NCBI GenBank assembly: GCA_045651685.1
Contig: JAZRSV010000014.1
Location: 1-23,849, forward strand
From: CAKVLS01 sp045651685
GTDB lineage: Bacteria > Bacillota > Clostridia > Christensenellales > UBA1242
DNA length: 23,849 nt
Reading direction: 5' to 3'
Part shown: positions 1 to 8,200 of the stretch, one piece after another
Layout: each line of letters begins with the position of its first letter
Numbering within the stretch: position 1 is the stretch's first letter
Notes under the pieces: model-generated
Database searches by the model: none
What the model was told of the DNA's origin: nothing
What the model saw: only the letters and a program-made list of their open reading frames with translations
Program-made: the position numbers and the translations under genes

Positions 1-31
1 AACAACTAACAATAATACAATTTTACAATAA

Positions 32-73
32 AATAGTATAATTTTTATAAAGTTAAGTCAATTTTATACTATT
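32..73. repeat. 10-bp inverted repeat upstream of the GNAT gene
   Basis: AATAGTATAA (32-41) and TTATACTATT (64-73) are perfect reverse complements separated by 22 nt. The left arm contains TATAAT and the right arm TATACT, so the arms resemble -10 boxes. There is no T-tract after it. It may be a regulator-binding palindrome or a chance feature of AT-rich DNA. Nothing else is recognisable in bases 1-78. Confidence 0.3.
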
Positions 74-78
74 CAAAT

Positions 79-108
79 TTGAAAAATATCAAAAAAAAGT
101 TGTTATAT
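79..108 (+). promoter_or_regulatory. putative promoter of the GNAT gene
   Basis: TTGAAA (79-84), an 18-nt spacer and TTATAT (103-108) give a moderate sigma-A-like promoter, placing a start site about 20 nt before the ATG at 137. The match is imperfect and the region is very AT-rich. Confidence 0.35.
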
Positions 109-136
109 CTATCTTTTATTTGTCAAAAATATATGC

Positions 137-577
137 ATGAACAAAAACATCATGTTAGCAGATATCAACTCTTGTCAAAAATTAGCTAATATTGCCAAAC
201 TATGCAACTGCTCAACCACACCACACAAGTTGACTTGGACTAAAGAGTTGTTTGAATACTTTGTGGCAGACAAAGACTGTCTAGTATATGTATATTGCGA
301 CCCAGAACCTATAGGCTGTATTGTTGCACGCTTTAGCAAGCAATATGACAAACTACACCTATACAACTTATTTGTATTGCCACAACACCGCCGCCATAAT
401 ATAGGCAAATTGTTATTGCAAACTACTATTGATCAAGCAAAAATACATGGCACTAGATTTATTTGTTCGCTTAACTGCAATATAAATAACTATCTTATAA
501 AACAAAACTTTGTCCAGGGCAAAATTTATTTGTATCAAGATATTGACCCATACAACAACAAAAAACACCTTAATTAA
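137..577 (+). CDS. GNAT family N-acetyltransferase
   Basis: This is a 146-residue acetyl-CoA-dependent acetyltransferase of the GNAT fold. The core runs from beta-4 (HLYNLFVLP, residues 74-82) into the acetyl-CoA pyrophosphate-binding motif R-R-H-N-I-G-K (85-91) and the following helix, the conserved R/Q-x-x-G-x-G/A signature. The length is typical for a single-domain GNAT. The substrate cannot be told from sequence. There is no clear Shine-Dalgarno before the ATG at 137; Met6 (152) is an alternative start but is no better supported. The gene is monocistronic: it ends inside a terminator hairpin that it shares with the convergent MBL gene. The N-terminal 30 residues, rich in Cys and Asn, are not part of the recognisable fold core. 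Confidence 0.85.
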   Translation: MNKNIMLADINSCQKLANIAKLCNCSTTPHKLTWTKELFEYFVADKDCLVYVYCDPEPIGCIVARFSKQYDKLHLYNLFVLPQHRRHNIGKLLLQTTIDQAKIHGTRFICSLNCNINNYLIKQNFVQGKIYLYQDIDPYNNKKHLN

Positions 578-594
578 TAAGGTGTCTTTTTTTT
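565..594. terminator. bidirectional intrinsic terminator
   Basis: ACACCTTA (565-572) pairs with TAAGGTGT (578-585) around a 5-nt loop and is followed by a T run to 594. On the minus strand the hairpin is followed by the complement of the A-rich stretch before 565, so it also serves the convergent MBL gene. The GNAT stop codon (575-577) lies in the loop. Confidence 0.9.
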
Positions 595-1207
595 ATAAAT
601 CTATACGATAATCAATGTCTTTGTTAAGGTTTGCTACAAAAACTTGCTCGTCTTGTTTGCTACCTACTATAGAGTTATAATGAGTAGGCACAACAAGTTT
701 TGGTTTGATTATGTTAGTTAACTGTGCTGCTTGTTTTGCATCCATAGTATATGTACTCCCTATTGGCACAAACAAAACATCACACTTTTGTTGTTGCAGC
801 TCGTCAGTGGCATCGCTGTCTCCTACTACGATATAACTAACATTATTTATAGTTATTTTGTATCCTACCCAACCATTTGCTTTTGGGTGAAATGGTTTGG
901 ATATATTGTATGATGCAAAAGTTTCTATATCAACATCTAACACTTGGTATTTACCATTAGGTTGCACTGCAATTGTGTTGGTATAGCCATTGTCGTTAAG
1001 TTGTTGCACAACATTTTGCACTGATACAAAAATAGTGTCTTTGGTAGCTACTTTGGCAATGTCGGGTAAAGAAAAGTGATCATAATGACTATGTGTGATA
1101 AAAACTAACCTAGCGGCATTTGGTTGTCCTTGTATATTATAAGGATCTACATAAATATTATTATCTATCAATATACTGCTATGATATAGCGCTTTTGCAT
1201 TGTTCAT
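593..1207 (-). CDS. MBL-fold metal-dependent hydrolase (UlaG/YtkL-like)
   Basis: This 204-residue protein has the metallo-beta-lactamase fold. The zinc-binding signature H-S-H-Y-D-H (HxHxDH) is at residues 39-44, a metal-bridging Asp lies in the G-D-S-D-A-T-D-E segment, and a late His is in P-T-H-Y-N-S. This short single-domain layout resembles the UlaG-like branch of predicted metal-dependent hydrolases; the substrate is unknown. I place the start at 1207 rather than at the longest frame (1258). An AGGAG (complement of 1216-1220) lies 8 nt before the ATG at 1207, and a promoter overlaps the 17 extra codons, so those codons would not be transcribed intact. The gene is monocistronic and convergent with the GNAT gene. 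Confidence 0.85.
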   Translation of the reverse strand: MNNAKALYHSSILIDNNIYVDPYNIQGQPNAARLVFITHSHYDHFSLPDIAKVATKDTIFVSVQNVVQQLNDNGYTNTIAVQPNGKYQVLDVDIETFASYNISKPFHPKANGWVGYKITINNVSYIVVGDSDATDELQQQKCDVLFVPIGSTYTMDAKQAAQLTNIIKPKLVVPTHYNSIVGSKQDEQVFVANLNKDIDYRIDL

Positions 1208-1228
1208 TGCGAAATCTCCTATAAAAAT

Positions 1229-1258
1229 AATATAACAGTTATTTTGATCAGATGTCAA
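1229..1258 (-). promoter_or_regulatory. promoter of the MBL hydrolase gene
   Basis: On the minus strand, TTGACA (1253-1258) and TATATT (1229-1234) are separated by 18 nt. The predicted RNA start near 1222 leaves a short leader containing the AGGAG and supports the ATG at 1207. Confidence 0.7.
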
Positions 1259-1340
1259 ATAAGGTTACAAAAACTCTTTAATATTTTGCTTTTGCCAAAA
1301 TATATGTTAAAATTGAATTTAGGAGGTTAACATAATACTT

Positions 1341-2498
1341 ATGTTGGCAAAATTATTTATTAAAAATTATAAAGATACTAACAACCCACAAGTTAGGATA
1401 AAATACGGCTTTGTTAGTGGGTTGTATGGAATTATTACTAACATACTATTGTTTGCAGGCAAACTGATAGTTGGCTTTTTGAGTGGATCAATAGCTATAA
1501 TATCTGACGCTATTAACAATCTTTCTGACGGCATATCTGCAGCAATAACTCTTATAGGATTTAAGCTGTCTAGCAAACCTGCCGACGACGACCATCCTTT
1601 TGGTCATGCAAGATTTGAGCACATTTCGGCATTGATAGTTGCTTTTATTATATGTATCGTCGGGGTGTTTTTGGGCAAAACATCTATTGATAAAATAATA
1701 AAACCAGCATCTACAGTTGTATCATGGCTGGTTGTGGCAGTTTTGAGTGTTAGCATTGTTGTTAAGTTGAGTCAATACTTTGTTTATAAAAACTTTGCAA
1801 AAACTATCGACTCTGACTCAATAAAAGCCAACTCTATTGACGCAAGAAATGATACTTTAGTAACTTGTGCTACACTTATTGCAATGATTATTATTTGGAC
1901 AACTGGCATTAATATCGATGCTTATGTTGGACTTGCAGTCGCACTTGTTATAATTATCTCTGGCTTTAGGGTTTTGTTAGACACAATGCACCCTTTAATA
2001 GGCGAAAAACCAGAAAAAGAACTTGTTATAAAAATTAAGAAAAAATTGTGTTCTTACAATCAAGTTTTAGGTTTTCATGAATTGATCGTACATAGCTACG
2101 GCAAAAACAAAAATTTTGTTACTGTGCATATAGAGGTATCTGCAGATGATGATCCATTGGTTATACATGACTTGTTAGATGATATCGAAGAAGATTTTAT
2201 TAATGAGCTTGGTTTGCATATAGTTATACACGCAGATCCAATACAAAATAAAGATAAAAACACAAACGCTCTAAAATTAAAAATTCAAAAATTATTGCGT
2301 AAGCTAAACGCTAGCTTGGTTGTTTGCGACTTTAGAATAGCAAAAGGTCAAAACTACACCGATGTTATGTTTGATCTAATTGTTCCGTACGAAGTAAAGC
2401 TTATCAAAAAAGAAATTATTTCTTACCTAAAAAGCAACCTAAACAAAAACAACAACATATACAGATTTAGCATTGATATAGACAGAAATTATGTTTAA
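1341..2498 (+). CDS. CDF-family cation efflux protein, probably Mn type, with duplicated C-terminal domain
   Basis: This 385-residue protein is a cation diffusion facilitator, a proton-coupled metal exporter of the cytoplasmic membrane. TM2 carries S-D-A-I-N-N-L-S-D (55-63), giving N59-x-x-x-D63, and TM5 carries D167-A-R-N-D171. The H-P-F-G-H loop is at 85-89. Zn/Fe exporters such as FieF have HxxxD in TM5. Asp in place of that His is typical of the Mn-exporting branch (MneP/MneS-like), so Mn2+ is the likely substrate by inference. The protein is longer than the usual roughly 300 residues. After the normal cytoplasmic ferredoxin-like domain (about 225-300) a second segment (about 310-385) has a similar helix-strand pattern. 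AGGAGG (1321-1326) precedes the ATG, but with a long 14-nt spacer. The ATP-grasp gene follows 57 nt later. Confidence 0.9.
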   Translation: MLAKLFIKNYKDTNNPQVRIKYGFVSGLYGIITNILLFAGKLIVGFLSGSIAIISDAINNLSDGISAAITLIGFKLSSKPADDDHPFGHARFEHISALIVAFIICIVGVFLGKTSIDKIIKPASTVVSWLVVAVLSVSIVVKLSQYFVYKNFAKTIDSDSIKANSIDARNDTLVTCATLIAMIIIWTTGINIDAYVGLAVALVIIISGFRVLLDTMHPLIGEKPEKELVIKIKKKLCSYNQVLGFHELIVHSYGKNKNFVTVHIEVSADDDPLVIHDLLDDIEEDFINELGLHIVIHADPIQNKDKNTNALKLKIQKLLRKLNASLVVCDFRIAKGQNYTDVMFDLIVPYEVKLIKKEIISYLKSNLNKNNNIYRFSIDIDRNYV

Positions 2499-2517
2499 AT
2501 CATTTTGACATTATAAA

Positions 2518-2539
2518 ACATTTTTGCAAGTAAAAATGT
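2518..2539. repeat. 8-bp inverted repeat in the CDF/ATP-grasp gap
   Basis: ACATTTTT (2518-2525) and AAAAATGT (2532-2539) form a perfect stem with a 6-nt loop directly upstream of the AAGGA ribosome binding site. It lacks a T-tract, so it is not a terminator; it could affect translation or mRNA stability. A TTGACA lies at about 2505-2510, but no well-spaced -10 is clear. Confidence 0.35.
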
Positions 2540-2555
2540 AAGGACAAAAGATATT

Positions 2556-3482
2556 ATGAGTTATTCAGAAAATAGACAGTTAGTAAAAATTATACGAGAA
2601 ATATGTGACGAGCAAAAAATCAAACTAAAAGAATATTCTGAAAGTTGGATTATGGAATTGTCAAAAAACAAGCAAACTACCTTTATCTTTGGATATAAGT
2701 TTGAAAACAATTCTGCTACTACACTAAGTATATGCAATGATAAAGTTGCAACATATTTACTTTTGACCGAACATGGTATACAAAGTATAGAACACAACTT
2801 TTTTATGAGATATAGTTATACCACCAAAAAAGACCTATACCAACAAATTTTGCCACTACTACAAAAGTACAAATGTTTGGTTATAAAGAACAACACAGGT
2901 TCTGGTGGCAAACTTGTATACAAAGTAGAGACCAAAGCAAAATTAAAGTACTCAATAAAGCGCCTTTTGACCAAAACAAAATCGCTTGCTGTTAGCCCTT
3001 TTTGTGATATCAAAAAAGAATATCGTTGTATAGTATGCGATGGACAAGTTGAATTAATATATGAAAAAGTTCGTCCTAGTGTTGTTGGTGATGGCAAGAG
3101 TAAGGTAAAAGAACTTATCAACAAACTAGACTATTCACCAAAAATAAGCAAAATCGTAAAGCAAAACTATGTACCAGCTCAAGGCGAACAAGTTATACTT
3201 AACTGGAAACATAATTTATTTTTTGGAGCTGGCGCTAATACACAAATACCTACCAAATTAAAAAACACTCTAAAAAAAATAGCTCTAAAAACCACAAAGG
3301 TATTAAAGGCAAAATTTGTATCTGTAGATATTGTACTTGTCGATAATATGTATCAAGTACTTGAAGTAAATAGTGGTATAATGATGGAAAAATTTTCTAC
3401 ATTTGGCCCTGACAATTATAACAAAGCAAAACAGATATATACCAAAGCTATATTAAAATGTCTAAATAATAGTACAATTTAA
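2556..3482 (+). CDS. ATP-grasp domain protein (cyanophycin-synthetase/GshF-like ligase)
   Basis: This 308-residue protein is essentially one ATP-grasp domain, which forms amide bonds through an acyl-phosphate intermediate. Visible elements are N-D-K (61-63) opening the domain, the flexible Gly-rich loop K111-N-N-T-G-S-G-G-K119, K-E-Y-R (154-157), the V-V-G-D-G-K motif (177-182, followed by a K-E-L-I segment) that is characteristic of cyanophycin synthetase and bifunctional glutathione synthase GshF, and the metal-binding end D258...L-E-V-N-S (269-273). It lacks the glutamate-cysteine ligase domain of GshF and the Mur-ligase domain of cyanophycin synthetase, so it is a stand-alone ligase whose amino-acid or peptide substrate I cannot tell. 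AAGGA (2540-2544) precedes the ATG. It may be co-transcribed with the CDF gene; no terminator is visible between them. Confidence 0.8.
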   Translation: MSYSENRQLVKIIREICDEQKIKLKEYSESWIMELSKNKQTTFIFGYKFENNSATTLSICNDKVATYLLLTEHGIQSIEHNFFMRYSYTTKKDLYQQILPLLQKYKCLVIKNNTGSGGKLVYKVETKAKLKYSIKRLLTKTKSLAVSPFCDIKKEYRCIVCDGQVELIYEKVRPSVVGDGKSKVKELINKLDYSPKISKIVKQNYVPAQGEQVILNWKHNLFFGAGANTQIPTKLKNTLKKIALKTTKVLKAKFVSVDIVLVDNMYQVLEVNSGIMMEKFSTFGPDNYNKAKQIYTKAILKCLNNSTI

Positions 3483-3533
3483 CTAAAAATACCAAACTTT
3501 TGCATTAAAACCTATACTAATTTTCAAAAAATG

Positions 3534-3562
3534 TTGACAAATTGATAAGAGTGATATATACT
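3534..3562 (+). promoter_or_regulatory. strong promoter of tRNA-Arg
   Basis: TTGACA (3534-3539), a 17-nt spacer and TATACT (3557-3562) make a near-consensus sigma-A promoter about 44 nt upstream of the tRNA 5' end, as expected for a stable RNA gene. Confidence 0.85.
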
Positions 3563-3605
3563 AACAAAGCATTTGAAAAGTTTTTGCTTTAGAGTGCTTT
3601 TATAA

Positions 3606-3682
3606 GTATCGCTAGCTCAGCTGGATAGAGCGTTGGTCTACGGAACCAAAGGTCAGGGGTTCGAATCCCTTGCGATACACCA
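3606..3682 (+). tRNA. tRNA-Arg(ACG)
   Basis: The 77-nt cloverleaf has a perfect acceptor stem GTATCGC/GCGATAC, D-stem GCTC/GAGC, anticodon stem TTGGT/ACCAA with loop CTACGGA (anticodon ACG, expected to be modified to ICG), T-stem AGGGG/CCCTT with TTCGAAT loop, discriminator A and encoded CCA. It reads CGN (CGT/CGC/CGA) arginine codons. Confidence 0.97.
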
Positions 3683-3686
3683 TAAC

Positions 3687-3719
3687 AAAAAGAGTGTCAA
3701 AAAATTGGCACTCTTTTTT
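3687..3719 (+). terminator. intrinsic terminator after tRNA-Arg
   Basis: AAAAAGAGTGTC (3687-3698) pairs with GGCACTCTTTTT (3707-3718) with one G-U pair and an 8-nt loop, ending in a T run. It closes the tRNA-Arg unit 4 nt after the CCA. Confidence 0.9.
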
Positions 3720-3741
3720 GTTTTGATAAAAAATTAATATA

Positions 3742-3770
3742 TTGACTTTGACTGCACAGTTTTGTACAAT
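3742..3770 (+). promoter_or_regulatory. promoter of the transglutaminase-like gene
   Basis: TTGACT (3742-3747), a 17-nt spacer and TACAAT (3765-3770). The predicted start near 3777 lies after the upstream in-frame TTG (3762), which rules out that start and supports the GTG at 3792. Confidence 0.75.
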
Positions 3771-3791
3771 ATAAATATAGGAGATATTAAA

Positions 3792-4970
3792 GTGTTTACT
3801 ATAAGCAAAACTTTAAGAAAAGATGTTTTTGAAGATATGCCAGAAAATGCTTCTAATATAACAAAAGCAGCTCATATCTACAAACAACTATGTAGCAGAC
3901 TAGAATACTCTATGGACTTCTTTTTGGATGAAGATAGAGTGGCAGACTGGTACACCAATCCGGACAATCTAAAATATATTGATGGTAGAGACAACAACCA
4001 AGTTGTTTGTTTTACTTTTAACGCAATTTTTGCTCAACTTTTGATTGATTCTGGCGCATGCTACCCAGATCTTTTTGAAAGAGAAAACTTTTTGACTTCT
4101 GACGGTAAATTTGCTCGTGTTCACTCTACCTTGATGGTACTTGTTGATGATCATTTGTTTGAAGTTGACTCTACCGACGGAGTACTTAATAGATGTGACT
4201 TGACTTTGACCAAATTTGGCGAATGCAGTTTTATGGGCTGGCAACCACTTGCCCCTACAGATGTAGAACAACAACAAGCAAAAGCTGCGCTAAAACAAGC
4301 GCGCAGAGAAGTTTTTGGACCAGAAGATATGTTAAGACAATTGTCTTACGACTATATCACATCTAAAGGATCAGAGTTTGCAAAAATGCCATTGCAAGAA
4401 AGATTTGACTTGTTTATGGGCTATCTAAAACACACCCCACCTTATTCATTAGAATCTTTTACTTTTATGCTAAAGTTAAAACATGCTTTGTTTACTAGAG
4501 AAGAAGTTGGCCAACAAGGTCTTGTTAGAAACTTTGAGATGTCTTTTGTAAAAGATGCCGATACTAAAGAATACAAGGCTGTTATTTTGTACAACCCAGA
4601 AGGCTATGTTGATGATGCCGGCTTTGAAAATTATGATTCTTTACAAATATACGAGTTCTCCGCACAAGACAGAACTATAACTACAGGTATTGATCCTGTA
4701 GACCTAGCAATGAAAATTGCGTCAGAACAATATTTAGAACCAAAAGACATGCATGCAAGACAAATAAGAATGATAAAACCTGGCACTCCTCAAATAACAC
4801 CTGTAGCGCCAGAAGGCGAAACTCTAGAGTATGACGAACAACAAAGACCTCTTAATGTAGACCATTATGAGCGCACAGAAAAATTAACCGGTAGAACATA
4901 TGTGTGTGACGAGTTTGGTAGAGAACTATCAAAACTAAAAACCCCAGACTCTACCCCAGTGGAGGTATAA
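3792..4970 (+). CDS. transglutaminase-like cysteine protein of unknown function
   Basis: This 392-residue cytoplasmic protein has no signal peptide or membrane segment. The N-terminal 130 residues look like a transglutaminase/papain-type core: a helix (NITKAAHIYKQLCSRLEYS), then Cys73 at the head of a hydrophobic helix (VVCFTFNAIFAQLL), His111 (RVHSTLMVLVDD) and Asp126 (FEVDSTDG). The C-H-D order and spacing (38, then 15 residues) match the catalytic triad of that superfamily, so it may be a cysteine peptidase or transglutaminase; this is inferred from motif layout only. The remainder (about 170-392) is unrecognised and ends in a hydrophilic tail. The start is GTG 3792, with AGGAG (3779-3783) 8 nt upstream; the longer TTG start at 3762 overlaps the promoter. 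The 76-residue gene follows 4 nt later, its ribosome binding site lying inside this gene's end. Confidence 0.65.
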   Translation: MFTISKTLRKDVFEDMPENASNITKAAHIYKQLCSRLEYSMDFFLDEDRVADWYTNPDNLKYIDGRDNNQVVCFTFNAIFAQLLIDSGACYPDLFERENFLTSDGKFARVHSTLMVLVDDHLFEVDSTDGVLNRCDLTLTKFGECSFMGWQPLAPTDVEQQQAKAALKQARREVFGPEDMLRQLSYDYITSKGSEFAKMPLQERFDLFMGYLKHTPPYSLESFTFMLKLKHALFTREEVGQQGLVRNFEMSFVKDADTKEYKAVILYNPEGYVDDAGFENYDSLQIYEFSAQDRTITTGIDPVDLAMKIASEQYLEPKDMHARQIRMIKPGTPQITPVAPEGETLEYDEQQRPLNVDHYERTEKLTGRTYVCDEFGRELSKLKTPDSTPVEV

Positions 4971-4974
4971 CAGT

Positions 4975-5205
4975 ATGTTTACATTGCAAGAACTAAAAAG
5001 TATATGTAGCAAAAAGCTAGAACAATATACCAAAGAAAAAAATGAGCAAAAGATAAAAACTTTTACTCTAATACAACAAATGCTAGAATATGAAGATGCA
5101 TTAAAAAAACTTGGTCCAGAAATATGCTTTAATATATTTTATGACCTTGGCTTTGATAAAAAACAAGCGACACAAATATATGCAGATTTGGTATTAAAAC
5201 AATAA
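4975..5205 (+). CDS. small hypothetical protein, operon partner of the transglutaminase-like gene
   Basis: A 76-residue, highly charged, mostly helical protein with no membrane segment and no family I recognise. GGAGG (4961-4965) lies within the last codons of the upstream gene, and the ATG is 4 nt after that gene's stop, so the two are co-transcribed and probably translationally linked. The C-terminal half (GFDKKQATQIYADLV) could form a small helical bundle. A role as binding partner or regulator of the upstream protein is a guess from context only. A shared terminator follows. Confidence 0.75.
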   Translation: MFTLQELKSICSKKLEQYTKEKNEQKIKTFTLIQQMLEYEDALKKLGPEICFNIFYDLGFDKKQATQIYADLVLKQ

Positions 5206-5210
5206 ACAAA

Positions 5211-5241
5211 AAGAACCCTATTTTTTAGGGTTCTTTTTTTT
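5211..5241. terminator. bidirectional intrinsic terminator
   Basis: AAGAACCCTA (5211-5220) pairs perfectly with TAGGGTTCTT (5226-5235) around a 5-nt loop. T runs follow on the plus strand and, because of the preceding A-rich stretch, on the minus strand. It serves the 4975 gene and the convergent surface-protein gene. Confidence 0.93.
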
Positions 5242-5242
5242 A

Positions 5243-8200
5243 TTAATTGTATCTTGCTATAAAGTGTGTATTTCTATAAATTGTCACACTATCGCCAGCT
5301 TGATAAATTTTGCCATCAAACGAATTGTACCAACCAACAAAACCTTGAGCATCGCTTGGAGCTGTCAAAGTAAATGTTGTGCGTTGACCAACTCTTGTAG
5401 ATAATCCATCGCTTGTTGTCACCTTAAATGTGTCTGGCAAAACAAGCATAGTCTCGGCATAATCTTCGGCAAAGTAATCATTAATAGTCTTTATTGCTAT
5501 TTGATAAACCATCTCTATTGGATATTGATTATATGGTGCTGTACTTGCTAATATATCGGCCATATTTTTTGCTTCGCCAAGTCTATATGCAACATACATT
5601 TCGTATGTGATTTTGTTAGTATCAAATTGTTCGTAAGCGAACAAATCACCAGCAATATCACCTACACCTCTTGTATCAGCTAATTGCTCTTGATTGTGTA
5701 TATATTGTCCATCATCAGTTTTTTCGAAAGTATAAATATTAGAAATACCAGTTGATCCCAAGAAACCGTTAGCAAAGAAGTTAAGTGCTTGAGATGTCAC
5801 CATATTGTAATATTTGCAAGGGGTGTCGATCTTTTCAATACTGATACATGTTGGAGTTGTAATAATTGGGTTGCCATCTTGGTCTAAAGTTTGTCTAAAG
5901 AATGGTTGACCAATTTGAGTATACAAAGCATCAATTGACTTTTCAAAAGATAAACCTTGTGTATTAAATAATCTGTGTGATAATACAATTTCTACTTCGC
6001 TACCATCATCAAACTTCATTAGATAGTAGTTGTCATATGTGCCAGATTCGGCAATCCAAATTGGGTAAGAATAACTAAACTCACCTCTATCAAAGTCATA
6101 TACCAACAATAAGTCATCGTATGTGACATTTTCGATCGCTTTTGTAGAACCATCTGCAAGTGTAACTAAAGTACCTTCTGTAAAGCATTGTACAGAAGTC
6201 ATAACAACAAAGTTAACTGTAAGTTGTAATTCGTCTCCAATGTTTGCTTTGCCTGCATAGCTAACACTAACTTCTGGTGTGCTATGATTAAAATATGCTA
6301 CATCTTTTGCAGTACCTGTTATAAATGTAACAGTGCCATCACTTGCTATCTTACCAATAGCAATTTGTTCTTGTATATGATCTATAGAACCTTCGTTAGA
6401 ACCATCACCCAAAGCTTCTGCATCAAGATCTACTTGTACAGATACATCAACTTCGCCTACACTAGGAGCGAACATAACAACATATCCACTAAATTTTTCT
6501 GAAATTCCATTAAAATATTCTGTTTCTAAAGTGAATGTTTGGGTACCAAGTGTGAATACAACTTTTAATGTACCAATTTGATCTGACATTTTGCTAGAAT
6601 CAGCACTACTCAAAGCTGTTTCAACAAGAAAATTCATCTTAATAGATGTTGCAGCGTTTGCTGCGTTTTTAATCACTCTTGCTGTTGATGCGGTTTGAGC
6701 ATAAACTAACACATCTGTTCTATCTCCAAAAAGATTTGAACCGCATTCTGCAATGACAGCATAACCAAAGTCTAGTTCGGTTAAATGTTCTAGCCCAGCA
6801 AAAGCTCTATCTTCTAAATAATGCAAAGTTTTTGGTATACCGATATTTTGCAAGTTAGGACTATTAACAAAAGCTTCACTCTTAACACCTACTACATTAG
6901 CTGTTGCACCACCATCTGGAGTAAATGTTTCTGGTATACTTACAAAAGTTTGACTAGATACAAAGCTTTGTACCATATAACCATTTAGGCCTTCGTCATA
7001 TACATATGAAAAACCTGATCTATCATCTACATATACAACCTGAAGATTTGTTAGTTGTTTTGACTCTAACTCGGCAAGTTGATATCTAGAAATATATTTA
7101 TCAGTTTGAATTGTTGTATTAAAATTGCCTAGTTGTATTTCTGGCAACAAATCTAGCTGATCTGCATTGATTGTTATTTTTGTTAGACTGTTTATATATC
7201 CTTGTGTATAAAGATTAGTAGCAAATAGATAACTGCCCATTTCTCTAACGGTAGAAGGTAAAACATATTCTGTGTCGCCAGAGCCATGATTGTATGCGAT
7301 AAGAACCGCTCCGTCTGCTGACAAAAGTTCGCCAGAAATTGTTTTATAATTTGCATTGTCTTCTACAATATATTTTTTTGTCACAACATTTGGCATTTGT
7401 GCAATAGCAAAATCAATGTCACTACCAATCTTAAAGTTGTTTACATACATCATACTCATTAAGTTAACACTTGGTATTAATGTATTAAGAAAACTAAATT
7501 GATATTCATCGCCAACAACACATCTAAATTCTTTCAAAACATAAGATGTAGGAACTTCGAATAATCCAGCATCCAATAAATTGTTTAGACCACCTACAAC
7601 AAGTTGTACAAAATTAATATCCATACACATCAAAGCAAAGAATAATTCTTCTTTTGCAGTGTTTTCTTCTGGCATGCCTCCAATTTTGTCAAGATATGCT
7701 GCAAGTTCAGGAGACGCTTGTTGTATCAAACTATAAGAAAGACCTGCTTTCATAAGTTCTTGTATTATACCAAGAGTATGTCCTGCTAACATTTTTAAAG
7801 CTGTATTTGATACCACACGGACAGAATTTGCTTCATCACCCATAAGCAACCCAGCAAAAGCTGTAAGTGTCTCTATGTTTTCTACAACTTCTGCAGGGTC
7901 ATCTACTGTTACATTGAGTTGATTTTTGTACACAGTCTCTGTACTGCCCTTGTACAGCTGCAACAACAATAAGTATGGTATATTGGCCATACCAACCATT
8001 TCTGCCTGCATAAGAATAACTTCGTTAGCACCAATTTCTTCATATGCAGCAAAAAAAGTTTCTAATTCTTTTTGAGTGTAAAGTTCGTCTTTGTTGTATA
8101 TAGTTGGGCCAACTATGCTCATTGAAGACGGCATTGTAAAATCAAAGTCTGTTGTATATGCCATAGCAACAGGCATGTCTTGAGCTTTTTCGTAAACACC

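Noticed and set aside
2518..2539. Terminator between the CDF and ATP-grasp genes
   Set aside because: The hairpin is followed by AAGGAC, not a T run.
3762..3791. TTG start for the transglutaminase-like gene
   Set aside because: It lies inside the promoter and has no ribosome binding site; GTG 3792 has both in order.
5740..6187. Splicing intein in the surface protein
   Set aside because: The module ends in S-N followed by Ile, not H-N followed by Cys, Ser or Thr, so protein splicing is unlikely. A Hint self-processing role is kept.
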